A stretch of 45,621 nucleotides of DNA from contig JAFQOW010000014.1 in NCBI GenBank assembly GCA_017412055.1, positions 1-45,621 of the forward strand, read 5' to 3'. Source of the stretch: Lachnospiraceae bacterium. GTDB lineage: Bacteria > Bacillota > Clostridia > Lachnospirales > Lachnospiraceae. The position numbers and the translations under genes were made by a program. A model generated the notes under the pieces. The model did no database searches and was not told where the DNA came from. It worked only from the letters and a program-made list of their open reading frames with translations. Shown piece after piece: positions 1 through 7,540 of this stretch (the first letter of the stretch is position 1; every line of letters begins with the position of its first letter).

Positions 1-135
1 GAGGGATTGCTTCCACCTGACGAACCATTAGCTTCTTAATCTTATTTCCTAACTTTATAACACTTCAAAAAGTTGCCTGCCTCAGACAGCTTATTCAAGT
101 GCGCCAATTTAGGGCTTTCCTCTACTTTCTTTCAC
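1..135 (-). pseudogene. Remnant of a small gene broken by two frameshifts
   Basis: A strong ribosome binding site (AGGAGG, 143-148) overlaps the stop codon of the upstream ATPase gene and is followed at good spacing by GTG (133-135). The reading frame closes after eight codons (VKESRGKP, stop). Skipping one base at the CCC/TAAA junction continues as KLAHLNKLSEAGNFLKC, and a second frame change continues as VIKLGNKIKKLMVRQVEAIP to the window edge. The joined product is lysine-rich and reads like real protein, so this is probably a decayed third gene of the methyltransferase/ATPase cluster. The family is not recognised, and two assembly errors would look the same. Confidence 0.35.
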
Positions 136-146
136 ACTACTACCTC

Positions 147-1940
147 CTAACAGTTTTCAAAAATATCTATGGCATATTTATATGGTAACAACCCCGATAT
201 CTTGAAAGATATTTTATGCCTTCCTTTAGACAATCCGGTAATATCATACATATCGTCCTTATTTGTTTTCATAAGCTTATTATCCAACATTGTAATTATT
301 GTACCATAATATCTTTGCATTCCCTTAACTTCTTTTCCTTCGAAATCAACAGCTGAAAATCTTATTGCACCAGCTTTCACTTCTCTTGCGCAATCAAATA
401 CCGCAATCAATTCATTATCATTTTCAATAAATCTTGGCTGCTTACTATATTCCTTAAATAGTATCTTATTCTTTTCTTTAGGTGGCATTGGTGTTCTAGG
501 TGTTGTTGGTGGTTTTGGTATTATTTCTCTATCAACTAATTTGGCTGTTGAAACTTTACCCGGTAAACTCAAAATACTATTAAGTCCTTCTATCTTTTGA
601 ATATCTGCAGACTCAATTTTTGTTTTTTCTCTAATAAATTTCTCAACAATACTCTTAATTTCTGATAAAGCAGCTGTTGCAATTGCATCATATTCTACAC
701 CCGATTCTGGATTTTTACTTAAAAAATCATCATGAGCCGCATTCTCTAATTTTAGCAAGCTTTCATTTAACTCTTTACCATTTATTTTAACAACGGCAGT
801 AAATTCTTTTTCAGTGTCTAATTTATAATCTCTAATTTTCATTCCATGAGATCTAATAACAGAATAATATTTCTTATTTTTAACATTATCGCTATCATAA
901 TAAATTTCGATATCACCTAACTTTTCCCCAGAAACTACAATCTCATAGACAAATGGTTTATTATCCTTATACACACGCTTGGCATCATATAAATTACCTA
1001 TTAACAAGCATTTGTTAGTACCAGCCAAATATGCCGCTTTATTTTTTACATAGTATTTTTCATAAACCTCATCAATTGTTGAATCATCAATCAATTCTCC
1101 AAATACAGTTATTCTAATTTTTTTATCTATAATTCCTACATAAAAGTTTTCCAATACACTATTTATATATAATTCTTTAAACTGATCTTCCTTATTTTCA
1201 TAATCTATTGCTATAGCAATAACATCAGTTCCATATTCATCTGTCCTTACAAAGAAATTATCTATTCCATACGCTTCTGCATTCTCTATTGGTTTAACAT
1301 CATTACTGTTTACAATTCCAAACCATCCATCTCCGCACATTTTCTCGTCATTATCATACCATGTAGATAACATATACTTTCCTTCTGAAAGGCATCTATT
1401 TTTTCCCGTTTTACTTTTATACTTTGTTGCATAAAATACAGTATTACATTCGCTAAGTATAAATGATGCTCTTTTTCCTACACCATGACTTCCTGCTGTA
1501 CCTTGACCTTTTCCATATGAATTTCCTTCATCATAAACTAATGCTCTATATTGAGATTTACCTTTCTCATCGATATCAGCATTCACACCTGTTGTATTTT
1601 TATCAGAAACCTTCAAGCAATAAACTATTGGTTTATTCAATAGTTTTATTGCCGAATCATATTCTCTTATTGCATCTACATTTGCATACTCCTTGCACAA
1701 CTTTATTCGACGAATTAACTCTTCTATACCTGGTATTTTTTCTCTATCAATCCCTATAATATCAAGATTAATATCAACACAGTTACCAACTTTAGCATCT
1801 ATACTATTCTGAATCAATTCACGAACTACCGATGTTTTCTTGTCTAATGCAAATTTGGAATCAACAAATCTACTCTGACCATTATCGCTCAAATTAGCAT
1901 CCTTTGCACTGTACCAATTACAAACTTTTGTATCTTGCAT
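147..1940 (-). CDS. GHKL/HSP90-like ATPase of a modification or defence cluster
   Basis: The 597-aa protein has GHKL ATPase signatures in its N-terminal quarter. These are an N-box ELIQNSIDA (about 41-49), with the Asn that coordinates Mg-ATP in this superfamily, a divergent DxGxG-type segment (VSDKNTTGV, about 111-119), and a glycine-rich lid GSHGVGKRASF (about 150-160). The rest is unassigned apart from a proline-rich linker near 490 (PKPPTTPRTPMPPK). It starts 10 bp after the 75-aa gene with the site AGGAGG, so the two are co-transcribed. MutL/HSP90-like ATPases next to C5 methyltransferases are known from restriction-modification-like islands with Z1 and PD-(D/E)XK partners; none of those partners is inside the window. 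ATPase fold is well supported; the defence role is inferred from the neighbours. Confidence 0.8.
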   Translation of the reverse strand: MQDTKVCNWYSAKDANLSDNGQSRFVDSKFALDKKTSVVRELIQNSIDAKVGNCVDINLDIIGIDREKIPGIEELIRRIKLCKEYANVDAIREYDSAIKLLNKPIVYCLKVSDKNTTGVNADIDEKGKSQYRALVYDEGNSYGKGQGTAGSHGVGKRASFILSECNTVFYATKYKSKTGKNRCLSEGKYMLSTWYDNDEKMCGDGWFGIVNSNDVKPIENAEAYGIDNFFVRTDEYGTDVIAIAIDYENKEDQFKELYINSVLENFYVGIIDKKIRITVFGELIDDSTIDEVYEKYYVKNKAAYLAGTNKCLLIGNLYDAKRVYKDNKPFVYEIVVSGEKLGDIEIYYDSDNVKNKKYYSVIRSHGMKIRDYKLDTEKEFTAVVKINGKELNESLLKLENAAHDDFLSKNPESGVEYDAIATAALSEIKSIVEKFIREKTKIESADIQKIEGLNSILSLPGKVSTAKLVDREIIPKPPTTPRTPMPPKEKNKILFKEYSKQPRFIENDNELIAVFDCAREVKAGAIRFSAVDFEGKEVKGMQRYYGTIITMLDNKLMKTNKDDMYDITGLSKGRHKISFKISGLLPYKYAIDIFENC

Positions 1941-1950
1941 AAATTTCCTC

Positions 1951-2178
1951 CTACAATTTAAATTTTTTCTGTTCCTTTGAAATTGCTTTTGCGTATGTAT
2001 TCTCTAAATCTACTGTAGCTTCCTTGATTGCTGCTATTATTTTGTCTAAATCTTTTTTTGAATAGTCATATGCATTCGAATTTACCAAATTACCTAGCAA
2101 TTCTATTCCTTTTAACACTCCTTGCGTTCTATTTTCTGCTAATCTTACAAATTTATCTCTTTTGGATTCTGTTCCCAT
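1951..2178 (-). CDS. Small helical protein paired with the ATPase
   Basis: This 75-aa charged protein (KRDKFVRLAENR near the N-terminus, LENTYAKAISKEQKKFKL at the C-terminus) should be mostly alpha-helical and has no membrane segment or signal peptide. It has a good site (GAAAGGAG) before ATG and a promoter of its own 28 bp upstream, and is the first gene of a two-gene operon with the GHKL ATPase. I recall similar short KR-KFxxLAExR proteins beside DNA methyltransferases, but cannot verify this or name a family. A role as a regulatory or structural partner of the ATPase is inference from gene order. Confidence 0.7.
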   Translation of the reverse strand: MGTESKRDKFVRLAENRTQGVLKGIELLGNLVNSNAYDYSKKDLDKIIAAIKEATVDLENTYAKAISKEQKKFKL

Positions 2179-2205
2179 ATATCCTCACTCCTTTCTTATA
2201 TTTTA

Positions 2206-2234
2206 ATAATATTCTATTATTTACCAAATGTCAA
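2206..2234 (-). promoter_or_regulatory. Promoter of the 75-aa/ATPase operon
   Basis: On the minus strand TTGACA (2229-2234), a 17-base spacer and TATTAT (2206-2211) form a near-consensus sigma-A promoter 28 bp before the 75-aa gene. Confidence 0.75.
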
Positions 2235-2264
2235 TAATATTTTCATTATATTTTCAATATATCA

Positions 2265-2278
2265 TTTACGTACGTAAA
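2265..2278. promoter_or_regulatory. 14-bp perfect palindrome, possible operator
   Basis: TTTACGTACGTAAA is a perfect palindrome 31 bp upstream of the -35 box of the 75-aa/ATPase promoter. It could bind a dimeric regulator, for example the HTH part of the methyltransferase, but nothing in the sequence proves that. Confidence 0.35.
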
Positions 2279-2410
2279 GCAAGTAAAAATTCCTTACAAA
2301 CATAACCAGCATATTCACAATATTTCTTAAATATTTTAATTTTTATGATACTTTTAATAGTATAAAACAAACAGTAAAGAAGTTATTAGGCCTATTTATG
2401 CAATTAAAAC

Positions 2411-2449
2411 AAGGGTAAAAACTCATCAAACTGATGCTTTCTTACCCTT
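2411..2449. other. Hairpin in the 570-bp gap between ATPase operon and methyltransferase
   Basis: Arms AAGGGTAA (2411-2418) and TTACCCTT (2442-2449) enclose an inner hairpin CATCA-AAC-TGATG (2424-2436). On the plus strand it is followed by a T-rich stretch, on the minus strand only by GTTTTAATTG. It may be a terminator. The rest of the gap 2279-2751 holds no convincing ORF. Confidence 0.4.
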
Positions 2450-2628
2450 TGTTGTATCTTTTTCTATCATGCATATACAATTAAATTCAAAAAAGAAGGT
2501 ATATGGATAGTATCACAAAAATTACCAAACTTAGAATATATGGCTACTTTATTTATATTGTCTCTATTTCTAGCACCTAAAACTTTAAAATATAGCAACT
2601 CTTCCTAAAGATATTTCATTGCAACACA

Positions 2629-2659
2629 ATGCCGATGTGTCAAACTGACCCATCGGCAT
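2629..2659. terminator. Strong hairpin downstream of the methyltransferase gene
   Basis: Arms ATGCCGATG (2629-2637) and CATCGGCAT (2651-2659) enclose GTCA-AAC-TGAC, giving an almost continuous 13-bp stem. It lies about 93 bp after the methyltransferase stop. The T-rich tail (AAATTTTATTATTTTC) is on the plus-strand side, so it is a better terminator for plus-strand transcription, for which no gene is seen. Confidence 0.45.
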
Positions 2660-2751
2660 AAATTTTATTATTTTCTTTTGCTTAGTTCTCACTAACACTA
2701 AACTTGTTTTTTTATGTTACCACTACTAAACTTAGTGAATCACACTATACT

Positions 2752-4059
2752 TTATATCTTCTCTTTTTCCTCAACAATTCTTTTTACTCTTGGCTTCAGC
2801 GCATATGCAATCGCTTGTGCTAATACTGGTGGAACAGCATTTCCTATTTGTTTTATTTGTTTTGTTTTTGGTCCACTAAAAATATAATCATCTGGAAACG
2901 ATTGTAGCGCTGCCATCTCTCGCGGTGTTATTACTCTTGGTAATTTGTAATGTATATTTGTTGCCCCATGATTTTCTTTTATTGTACACGATGGCTTATC
3001 TGCTGCACACTTTTTCCATGAATCATTGAAATTCTCATATAGCGTTTCTCCTTCTTTAACATTAATTAAACGTTGCTTCATATCTTCAGAGTGTTTTGAC
3101 ATAATATGATTAATTAAAGGATCATCATCTAATTCTTCAAATCGGCCAATCGCTTCTTTTACTGTCATATAACTATTTTCATCCCTAAACGCTTTCGGAA
3201 ATACATTTTTCTCACCTATACGATTTCCAATAAATATAACTCTTTTCCTATGCTGTGGAACGCCATAATCCGCAGAATCCAACACTTTCCATGTTATATT
3301 ATATCCAATATTATTATAATCATATAAGATTTTTCTAATAACATTACCTTTTAACATACTTAAAATGCCTGTTACATTTTCCATTACTATAAACTCAGGC
3401 TTTACTTCTTTTACAATTTCAAGCATATCTTGATAAAGCGTGTTTCTTTTATCTGTTGCTATACTTGTACCAGACAAACTAAATCCCTGACACGGAAACC
3501 CCCCACAGATAACATATGGATGTTCTTTTTTTAACTGCTTAATTACCTCTTTTTTCGTAGAATCTTCAGTAATATCTAGGCAATCTTCTTTTTGCGAAAA
3601 GCTAAATCCCTTCTTTTCAAAATAATTTCTATATGTTTGAGATGCTTCCTTAAAATTATCAACAAACATTATCGGTCTATAACCCGCTGCTGCAAATCCG
3701 CAACTAATTCCTCCTGCACCCGAAAAAAAATCCGCAAAAGTTAGTTTTGAATTTTTTTTAACTTTAATGGTTTTGACTATATCATACATATTTCTTTTGA
3801 TTGATTTTTCCTGATAATCATCTTCACTCAAATTATTATTTATATATGCATCCTCAACATAATTACTAAACTCACATTGTCCCTCAATATTATCCACATC
3901 TGGTATATTGTTTTTCCATTCTATATATGTATCCTCATCTATCTCATAACCAGATGAAACCTTTTCACATTTTAATATTCCACCGTTTATGTGTTTTAAA
4001 ACCATAAATCTAGTGAGACCTGTATCTTCTACTATTTTATTTATTGTATATACTGCCAT
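2752..4059 (-). CDS. DNA (cytosine-5)-methyltransferase with N-terminal HTH
   Basis: All key C5-methyltransferase motifs are present in the 435 residues: SAM-binding motif I DFFSGAGGISCGF (about 109-121), catalytic motif IV GFPCQGFSLSG with the PCQ cysteine near 190, motif VI MENV (about 226-229), motif VIII QHRKRVIFIG (about 269-278) and motif X QIGNAVPP near 410. The first 50 residues (YTINKIVEDTGLTRFMVLKHI) resemble an excisionase/MerR-type winged helix, which in this enzyme class can serve autoregulation. It methylates cytosine C5 in an unknown target sequence. No recognisable restriction endonuclease is beside it. Enzyme class is certain; whether it belongs to a full restriction system is open. 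Confidence 0.95.
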   Translation of the reverse strand: MAVYTINKIVEDTGLTRFMVLKHINGGILKCEKVSSGYEIDEDTYIEWKNNIPDVDNIEGQCEFSNYVEDAYINNNLSEDDYQEKSIKRNMYDIVKTIKVKKNSKLTFADFFSGAGGISCGFAAAGYRPIMFVDNFKEASQTYRNYFEKKGFSFSQKEDCLDITEDSTKKEVIKQLKKEHPYVICGGFPCQGFSLSGTSIATDKRNTLYQDMLEIVKEVKPEFIVMENVTGILSMLKGNVIRKILYDYNNIGYNITWKVLDSADYGVPQHRKRVIFIGNRIGEKNVFPKAFRDENSYMTVKEAIGRFEELDDDPLINHIMSKHSEDMKQRLINVKEGETLYENFNDSWKKCAADKPSCTIKENHGATNIHYKLPRVITPREMAALQSFPDDYIFSGPKTKQIKQIGNAVPPVLAQAIAYALKPRVKRIVEEKEKI

Positions 4060-4120
4060 ATAATCTCCTCAGTTGTTCACAACATCAATCCACATTTTCC
4101 CACAAAAGACACCAATTTAC

Positions 4121-4149
4121 ATTATACCTTACTTAAATAATCTTCTCAA
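4121..4149 (-). promoter_or_regulatory. Promoter of the methyltransferase gene
   Basis: Minus-strand TTGAGA (4144-4149), 17 bases and TATAAT (4121-4126). Between it and the RBS lies a small dyad GTTGT-TC-ACAAC (4072-4083) that could be an operator for the protein's own HTH. Confidence 0.7.
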
Positions 4150-4221
4150 GAAAGATTTAACTTTTTCATCAAAAAAATACTTCACCTTGTTTTTTTATTT
4201 AACAATTATCTTTTACACATT

Positions 4222-4767
4222 TTACAATCGTTTATCAATCGTCATTCGATGTATACTTTGAATATCCGCAAGTTCACCTTCCTTAATAATTTTACCTAGA
4301 TTTATTGGTGTATATCCACATACATTTGCCGCCAAATTAATATGTTTGCATCCTTCTTTATATGCTTCCACATTATTATGATCGTGACCATGTATATTCA
4401 GACACCAAGGCAATCCATACACTGGCTCATGTGATAATAATATTTTATCGGCTATGAACAACGGACCTGTATAGATTTCATCAAAATACTTCTTATATGC
4501 ACCTTTCGCATCATGATTTCCTAGTATCAAAATCTTTTTTCTAGCCTTTATATCTTTAATATACTCTGCTTTTCCTACATCTCCCAAACATACAAATGTA
4601 TCATTTTTCATTACCATTCTATTGATAATTTCAATCTGTTCCTGTGGAGTAATCCAATCCGGACTCATATACTTGCAATCTGCATCATCGAAATGTAAAT
4701 CTGATAATATGTAAACCGAACCATTCTCTGACCAGTGACGGAATGGTTCATATAATGTTTGTATCAT
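4222..4767 (-). CDS. Calcineurin-like metallophosphoesterase (181 aa)
   Basis: The metal-binding motifs of the calcineurin-like phosphoesterase fold occur in order: DLHFDD (D-x-H, about 22-27), GDVG (about 62-65), GNHD (about 83-86), SHEP and the C-terminal HGHDHNN. These bind a dinuclear metal centre that hydrolyses phosphoesters. The protein is short and cytosolic, lacking a signal peptide. It ends 17 bp after a second metallophosphoesterase gene on the same strand, so the two form an operon. Substrate is unknown; small phosphoesterases of this type are common in phage and mobile regions. Confidence 0.85.
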   Translation of the reverse strand: MIQTLYEPFRHWSENGSVYILSDLHFDDADCKYMSPDWITPQEQIEIINRMVMKNDTFVCLGDVGKAEYIKDIKARKKILILGNHDAKGAYKKYFDEIYTGPLFIADKILLSHEPVYGLPWCLNIHGHDHNNVEAYKEGCKHINLAANVCGYTPINLGKIIKEGELADIQSIHRMTIDKRL

Positions 4768-4784
4768 TTTAATATCTCCTCGTA

Positions 4785-5540
4785 TTATACAATTCTAATA
4801 ATCTGTTCATATATTAGTATCTCTTGCACATTAACATTTATATTATTATGATAATGACCAAAAAACCACTTCTTAAATTCTACTCTACTACGTATCTTTT
4901 CAAAATAATCATTAAGATAATCTCTCTTAAACGTTCCTTCGCCTATTAATGCTTGAGTACTAGCTGCACAACAGTGCGACACAATAAAATCAATTTTATT
5001 ATTGTGTAATGCCAGATTTCTTATGCCTTCGTCCATTTCCTCATCGGATGGCATTTCTTGTTCCCACCAGCTGTAATGATTAACTCTATACGATTTACCG
5101 TTTCTATCTAAAGCTTTTCTTAAAATATGATAAATTGGATCATCATATTCTAATATACCACCATCTATGTCATGGCTTCTCGCTCCACCAAAGGCAAATA
5201 TTTTCTTACCTTCAAGTGTAAACACTTGTCCTCTCATTAAATGTACCACAGACGGACGTATTCTATGTACTTTACCACCATTCCATTCTTCTACTGGATA
5301 TGAATATAGACGAGCAAAATTTTCGTGATTACCATCTACAAATAAAGTTGTAAATGATTTTCCTTCCAACCAGTCTAACCACCATTTTTCTTTTTCACTT
5401 TCTTCATCTTTTGCCCAAACTCCACCAAAATCACCACAGATAATCACATAATCATCCTTTGTCATCTCTTTTTGTTCTGAAAAATTCTCCATATTAAATC
5501 TAGCAAAGTCTGCATGACAATCACCTGTTATGTATATCAT
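4785..5540 (-). CDS. Metallophosphoesterase (251 aa)
   Basis: The calcineurin-like motif series is GDCHAD (about 6-11), CGDFGG (about 35-40), GNHENF (about 70-75), FGGARSHD, VSHCCA and FGHYHNN near residue 228. The N-terminus begins directly with the first beta strand (MIYITGDCH), so the start is secure. It is the first gene of a two-gene unit with the next, shorter metallophosphoesterase. The two are not close copies: this one is longer, has a tryptophan-rich insert (EKWWLDWLEGK) and ends in a hydrophobic tail. Phosphoesterase activity is expected; nucleic acid or nucleotide substrate would be a guess. Confidence 0.85.
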   Translation of the reverse strand: MIYITGDCHADFARFNMENFSEQKEMTKDDYVIICGDFGGVWAKDEESEKEKWWLDWLEGKSFTTLFVDGNHENFARLYSYPVEEWNGGKVHRIRPSVVHLMRGQVFTLEGKKIFAFGGARSHDIDGGILEYDDPIYHILRKALDRNGKSYRVNHYSWWEQEMPSDEEMDEGIRNLALHNNKIDFIVSHCCAASTQALIGEGTFKRDYLNDYFEKIRSRVEFKKWFFGHYHNNINVNVQEILIYEQIIRIV

Positions 5541-5628
5541 ACCTATTCCTCCTATTCCTCAAAGTACAGCTTTTAATACTATTATAAGCATTTTATGTAC
5601 AATAAAAACACCTGAAGTTTACAATTAT

Positions 5629-5994
5629 TCAAAATTCTTCAAAATATAGCTTTCGTCTTCTCCATTGCTGATACTTTTCTTCATTTATTTCACAAGCCTC
5701 TTCAAAACTATAATCACATTCGCCAAGTATCGTCATTTCTCCTTCCAACTCATATCCCCTTATTTCAAAGAAGTTTTCCCTTATATGACGATACCAAATT
5801 GATGGCTCGGCAAATTTACCTGCTATTGAAAATAGTTTATTGTCCTCATCAAAAAACCAAGTGTTAGTGAAATTCCCATCTCTATAAGCCTCCGGAAAAC
5901 TACTTTTTGAAAACTGTATATATTCCTTTATTAGATTTTCATCCACTTCTGGTTTAATCGTTATGTTTCCAGTACCTATCATCCATATACCCAT
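5629..5994 (-). CDS. Unrecognised 121-aa protein
   Basis: The ORF has a clear site (AGGAGG with seven-base spacing) before ATG. The product is acidic and aromatic-rich, with MGIWMIGTGNITIKP at the start and QQWRRRKLYFEEF at the end, and shows no membrane segment, signal peptide or metal motif. The central NTWFFDEDNKLFSIAGKF reads like a compact alpha/beta fold. It lies 88 bp upstream of the metallophosphoesterase pair on the same strand and may share their transcript. No family is recognised. Confidence 0.6.
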   Translation of the reverse strand: MGIWMIGTGNITIKPEVDENLIKEYIQFSKSSFPEAYRDGNFTNTWFFDEDNKLFSIAGKFAEPSIWYRHIRENFFEIRGYELEGEMTILGECDYSFEEACEINEEKYQQWRRRKLYFEEF

Positions 5995-6362
5995 ATTACT
6001 TTTTTCCTCCTTTTTGTCTAGTATTTAAAATGCAATATCAATAATAATAAATGTCTTCTAGATCACCTAAAAGACACTTATAGACATTTTCGCCTTTTCC
6101 TCCAAAGAGTAAGATACTGTTGGCTCAACGCCTAAACCAACGCGAAGACCTCCATTTGCATTTGGTATCACTCACACAAACTTCATTAGCCAAATATTCT
6201 CTTTGCCCGTAAGCAATAAGAATAGATTCTTATTTTAAGAACAATTATATCCTTACCAAATTTGCATTTTGCATTTTTTACAAATTACTATCATAGTTAT
6301 CCACAAATATTTAATAAAACTCACTTATCCCGTATTTTATCACTAGTTATCTATATTAAATA
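5995..6362. other. Intergenic stretch with a possible gene fragment
   Basis: No complete gene is seen. On the minus strand a 34-codon open stretch (6067-6171) starts at GTG and reads VIPNANGGLRVGLG then VEPTVSYSLEEKAK before a stop. It has protein-like composition but no RBS, and looks like the tail of a lost gene. The flank toward 6360 is AT-rich promoter DNA for the antisense RNA. Confidence 0.3.
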
Positions 6363-6391
6363 TTGCTTTTCTTTAATCAATTGCTTATAAT
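6363..6391 (+). promoter_or_regulatory. Promoter of the type I antitoxin RNA
   Basis: TTGCTT (6363-6368), 17 bases and TATAAT (6386-6391) on the plus strand. The sequence from -10 onward, TATAATATACTTA (6386-6398), is identical to that of the opposing toxin promoter. Confidence 0.7.
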
Positions 6392-6397
6392 ATACTT

Positions 6398-6505
6398 AAC
6401 AAGGCAGTTGGAAGGTGAGTGCACCTCACCCGTTCCGGCGAAATTTATAACTATTAAAAAAATAGTCGACCTAAACTTTTCCAGAGAGCAGGACGGCTAT
6501 TTTTT
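6398..6505 (+). ncRNA. Candidate antisense antitoxin RNA of a type I TA system
   Basis: A transcript from the plus promoter would start near 6398 and stop at the terminator ending 6505, about 108 nt. Its 5' part folds into GGTGAG-TGCAC-CTCACC (6414-6430). Its last 50 bases are fully complementary to the 3' end of the toxin mRNA, including the final toxin codons. This is the usual layout of Firmicute type I toxin-antitoxin loci, where the RNA antitoxin overlaps the toxin mRNA tail. Expression is not shown by sequence. Confidence 0.6.
6457..6505. terminator. Bidirectional terminator shared by toxin and antitoxin RNAs
   Basis: Arms AAAAAATAG (6457-6465) and CTATTTTTT (6497-6505) pair over 9 bp; the stem continues inward with two mismatches to CCT/AGG. 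Both strands end in a T-run. The toxin stop codon (TAG, 6497-6499) is inside the stem. Confidence 0.75.
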
Positions 6506-6583
6506 ATGGTTTCTCATATCCAGAATTGCCACAATCAATAACGCTACGGTTAAGATTACAATAAATTCCTCGTATGTACTCAT
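6497..6583 (-). CDS. Small hydrophobic type I toxin (holin-like toxin family)
   Basis: The 28-aa product MSTYEEFIVILTVALLIVAI plus LDMRNHKK has a single membrane segment (about 7-21) and a short basic tail, matching the putative holin-like toxins (Hol_Tox type) of Firmicutes, which begin MSTYE and insert into the membrane. The site AAGGAAAGG precedes it; in-frame ATG codons occur four and three codons earlier (MMLM), so the start could be at 6595. It lies between two converging promoters and shares its terminator with an antisense RNA. Overproduction of this family generally stops growth by membrane damage; the antisense RNA should repress it. Confidence 0.8.
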   Translation of the reverse strand: MSTYEEFIVILTVALLIVAILDMRNHKK

Positions 6584-6643
6584 AAGCATCATCCTTTCCT
6601 TAATGCTCGGAACGGATGAGAGCACGTCCCCCAACTACCCGGG

Positions 6644-6679
6644 TAAGTATATTATATTTACAATTTTATCTTCTCTTTG
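6644..6679 (-). promoter_or_regulatory. Weak promoter of the type I toxin mRNA
   Basis: TATAAT (6651-6656, minus strand) is followed by ATACTTA, but the -35 position 17 bases upstream reads CAAAGA, a poor match. A weaker toxin promoter than antitoxin promoter is the expected arrangement. The leader (CCGGGTAGTTGGGGGACG and on) is a diverged copy of the antitoxin RNA leader. Confidence 0.55.
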
Positions 6680-6977
6680 CTCGCTTTCTTTCTACAATAT
6701 TATCCTCCCAGAACAACGCCTTTCCATCTTCATCCACCGCAATTACATCTATATCATTATCCAATCCTAATATAGCCAACACTGCTGCATATGCTCCCAG
6801 TGATACTGTTGAAGCTCCATGTTCTATGGCATAGAATGTACTTTCACTTATACCAGCTTTCTCAGAAATCGATTCAATACTGATATTTCGTCGCAACCTT
6901 GCCTTCTTTATGCGTTGTCCCATTTTTCTTATTTTGTCTTCTATATTAGGTTCCAGAAGCACGGATTTTTTAGCCAT
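6666..6977 (-). CDS. XRE-family HTH regulator (HipB-like, orphan)
   Basis: The 103-aa protein contains an XRE/Cro helix-turn-helix (about 20-70): MGQRIKKARLRRNISIESIS followed by EKAGISESTFYAIEHGASTV, with SLGAYAAVLAILGL forming the last helices. The C-terminal acidic/basic tail ends in RKRAKRR. Layout and spacing match HipB/Y4mF-type antitoxin regulators, but no HipA kinase or other protein toxin follows; the next gene is the type I toxin. It probably represses its own promoter through the dyad at 7080-7096. DNA-binding function is sure, partner unknown. Confidence 0.85.
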   Translation of the reverse strand: MAKKSVLLEPNIEDKIRKMGQRIKKARLRRNISIESISEKAGISESTFYAIEHGASTVSLGAYAAVLAILGLDNDIDVIAVDEDGKALFWEDNIVERKRAKRR

Positions 6978-7062
6978 TTATTAACCTCTCTTCTTCATTA
7001 CATACATAAAAATATCCTCCTATCATAAACCCTGCGCGGGCTTACAATAAGAGGATATCATT

Positions 7063-7096
7063 TGTCAATACTTTTTGCATTGGACTGTTAGTCCAA
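7063..7096 (-). promoter_or_regulatory. Operator-like dyad and -35 box before the HipB-like gene
   Basis: TTGGACT-GTT-AGTCCAA (7080-7096) is a perfect 7-bp-arm inverted repeat. On the minus strand it ends 11 bases upstream of TTGACA (7063-7068); the -10 box is less clear (TTGTAA at 15 bases). It sits just after the stop of the preceding HTH gene and has no T-run, so an operator is more likely than a terminator. Confidence 0.45.
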
Positions 7097-7101
7097 AAAC
7101 C

Positions 7102-7437
7102 TTATGCAACTGATCGATATACCTTTTTGCAATATAATAAAATTCTTCTTTGTGTTTCTTTCATATTATATTGCTCAATATCATATGTAAAATGCATTAC
7201 ATTTTTCTTTACTAATAAATCTTCCATATGAACATCTAATAATTCACTTAGCATCAGTAAATGATCCACCGATGGCAATATTAATCCTTTATACCATCGA
7301 TAAATCGGCTGCACACATGATAAATGTAAGTACTCCTGTATCATACGCGGAGTATAACCTGACGATTCAATGATACTCTTTAATTTTATGCCTGTTTGTT
7401 GCATATCTATGTTTGGATATGTAATTTTCTTTACCAT
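7102..7437 (-). CDS. XRE-like HTH protein
   Basis: This 111-aa protein has an HTH of the Cro/XRE type spanning about 15-75: GIKLKSIIESSGYTPRMIQE, then YLHLSCVQPIYRWYKGLILP as the recognition part and SVDHLLMLSELLDVHMEDLL as the closing helices. The tail carries many basic residues (KETQRRILLYCKKVYR). It is transcribed away from the candidate hairpin RNA, whose promoter lies 67 bp upstream on the other strand, so it could regulate that RNA. The HTH is clear; target and ligand are not known. Confidence 0.8.
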   Translation of the reverse strand: MVKKITYPNIDMQQTGIKLKSIIESSGYTPRMIQEYLHLSCVQPIYRWYKGLILPSVDHLLMLSELLDVHMEDLLVKKNVMHFTYDIEQYNMKETQRRILLYCKKVYRSVA

Positions 7438-7503
7438 TCTATCGCCTCCACTTAATATATTTTTCTTAATCCTTTATATATCACAGATTATCGATATTTA
7501 CAC

Positions 7504-7532
7504 TTGATTCTGTAATATTTCTTGCTTATTAT
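7504..7532 (+). promoter_or_regulatory. Promoter of the four-hairpin RNA
   Basis: TTGATT (7504-7509), exactly 17 bases and TATTAT (7527-7532) on the plus strand. The predicted start (about 7539-7541) falls at the first base of the first hairpin unit. Confidence 0.65.
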
Positions 7533-7540
7533 AGTCTCAT

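Noticed and set aside
6363-6770. Plus-strand ORF of 135 codons
   Set aside because: It covers the antisense RNA, the toxin and the end of the HTH gene, has no RBS, and has no protein-like composition.
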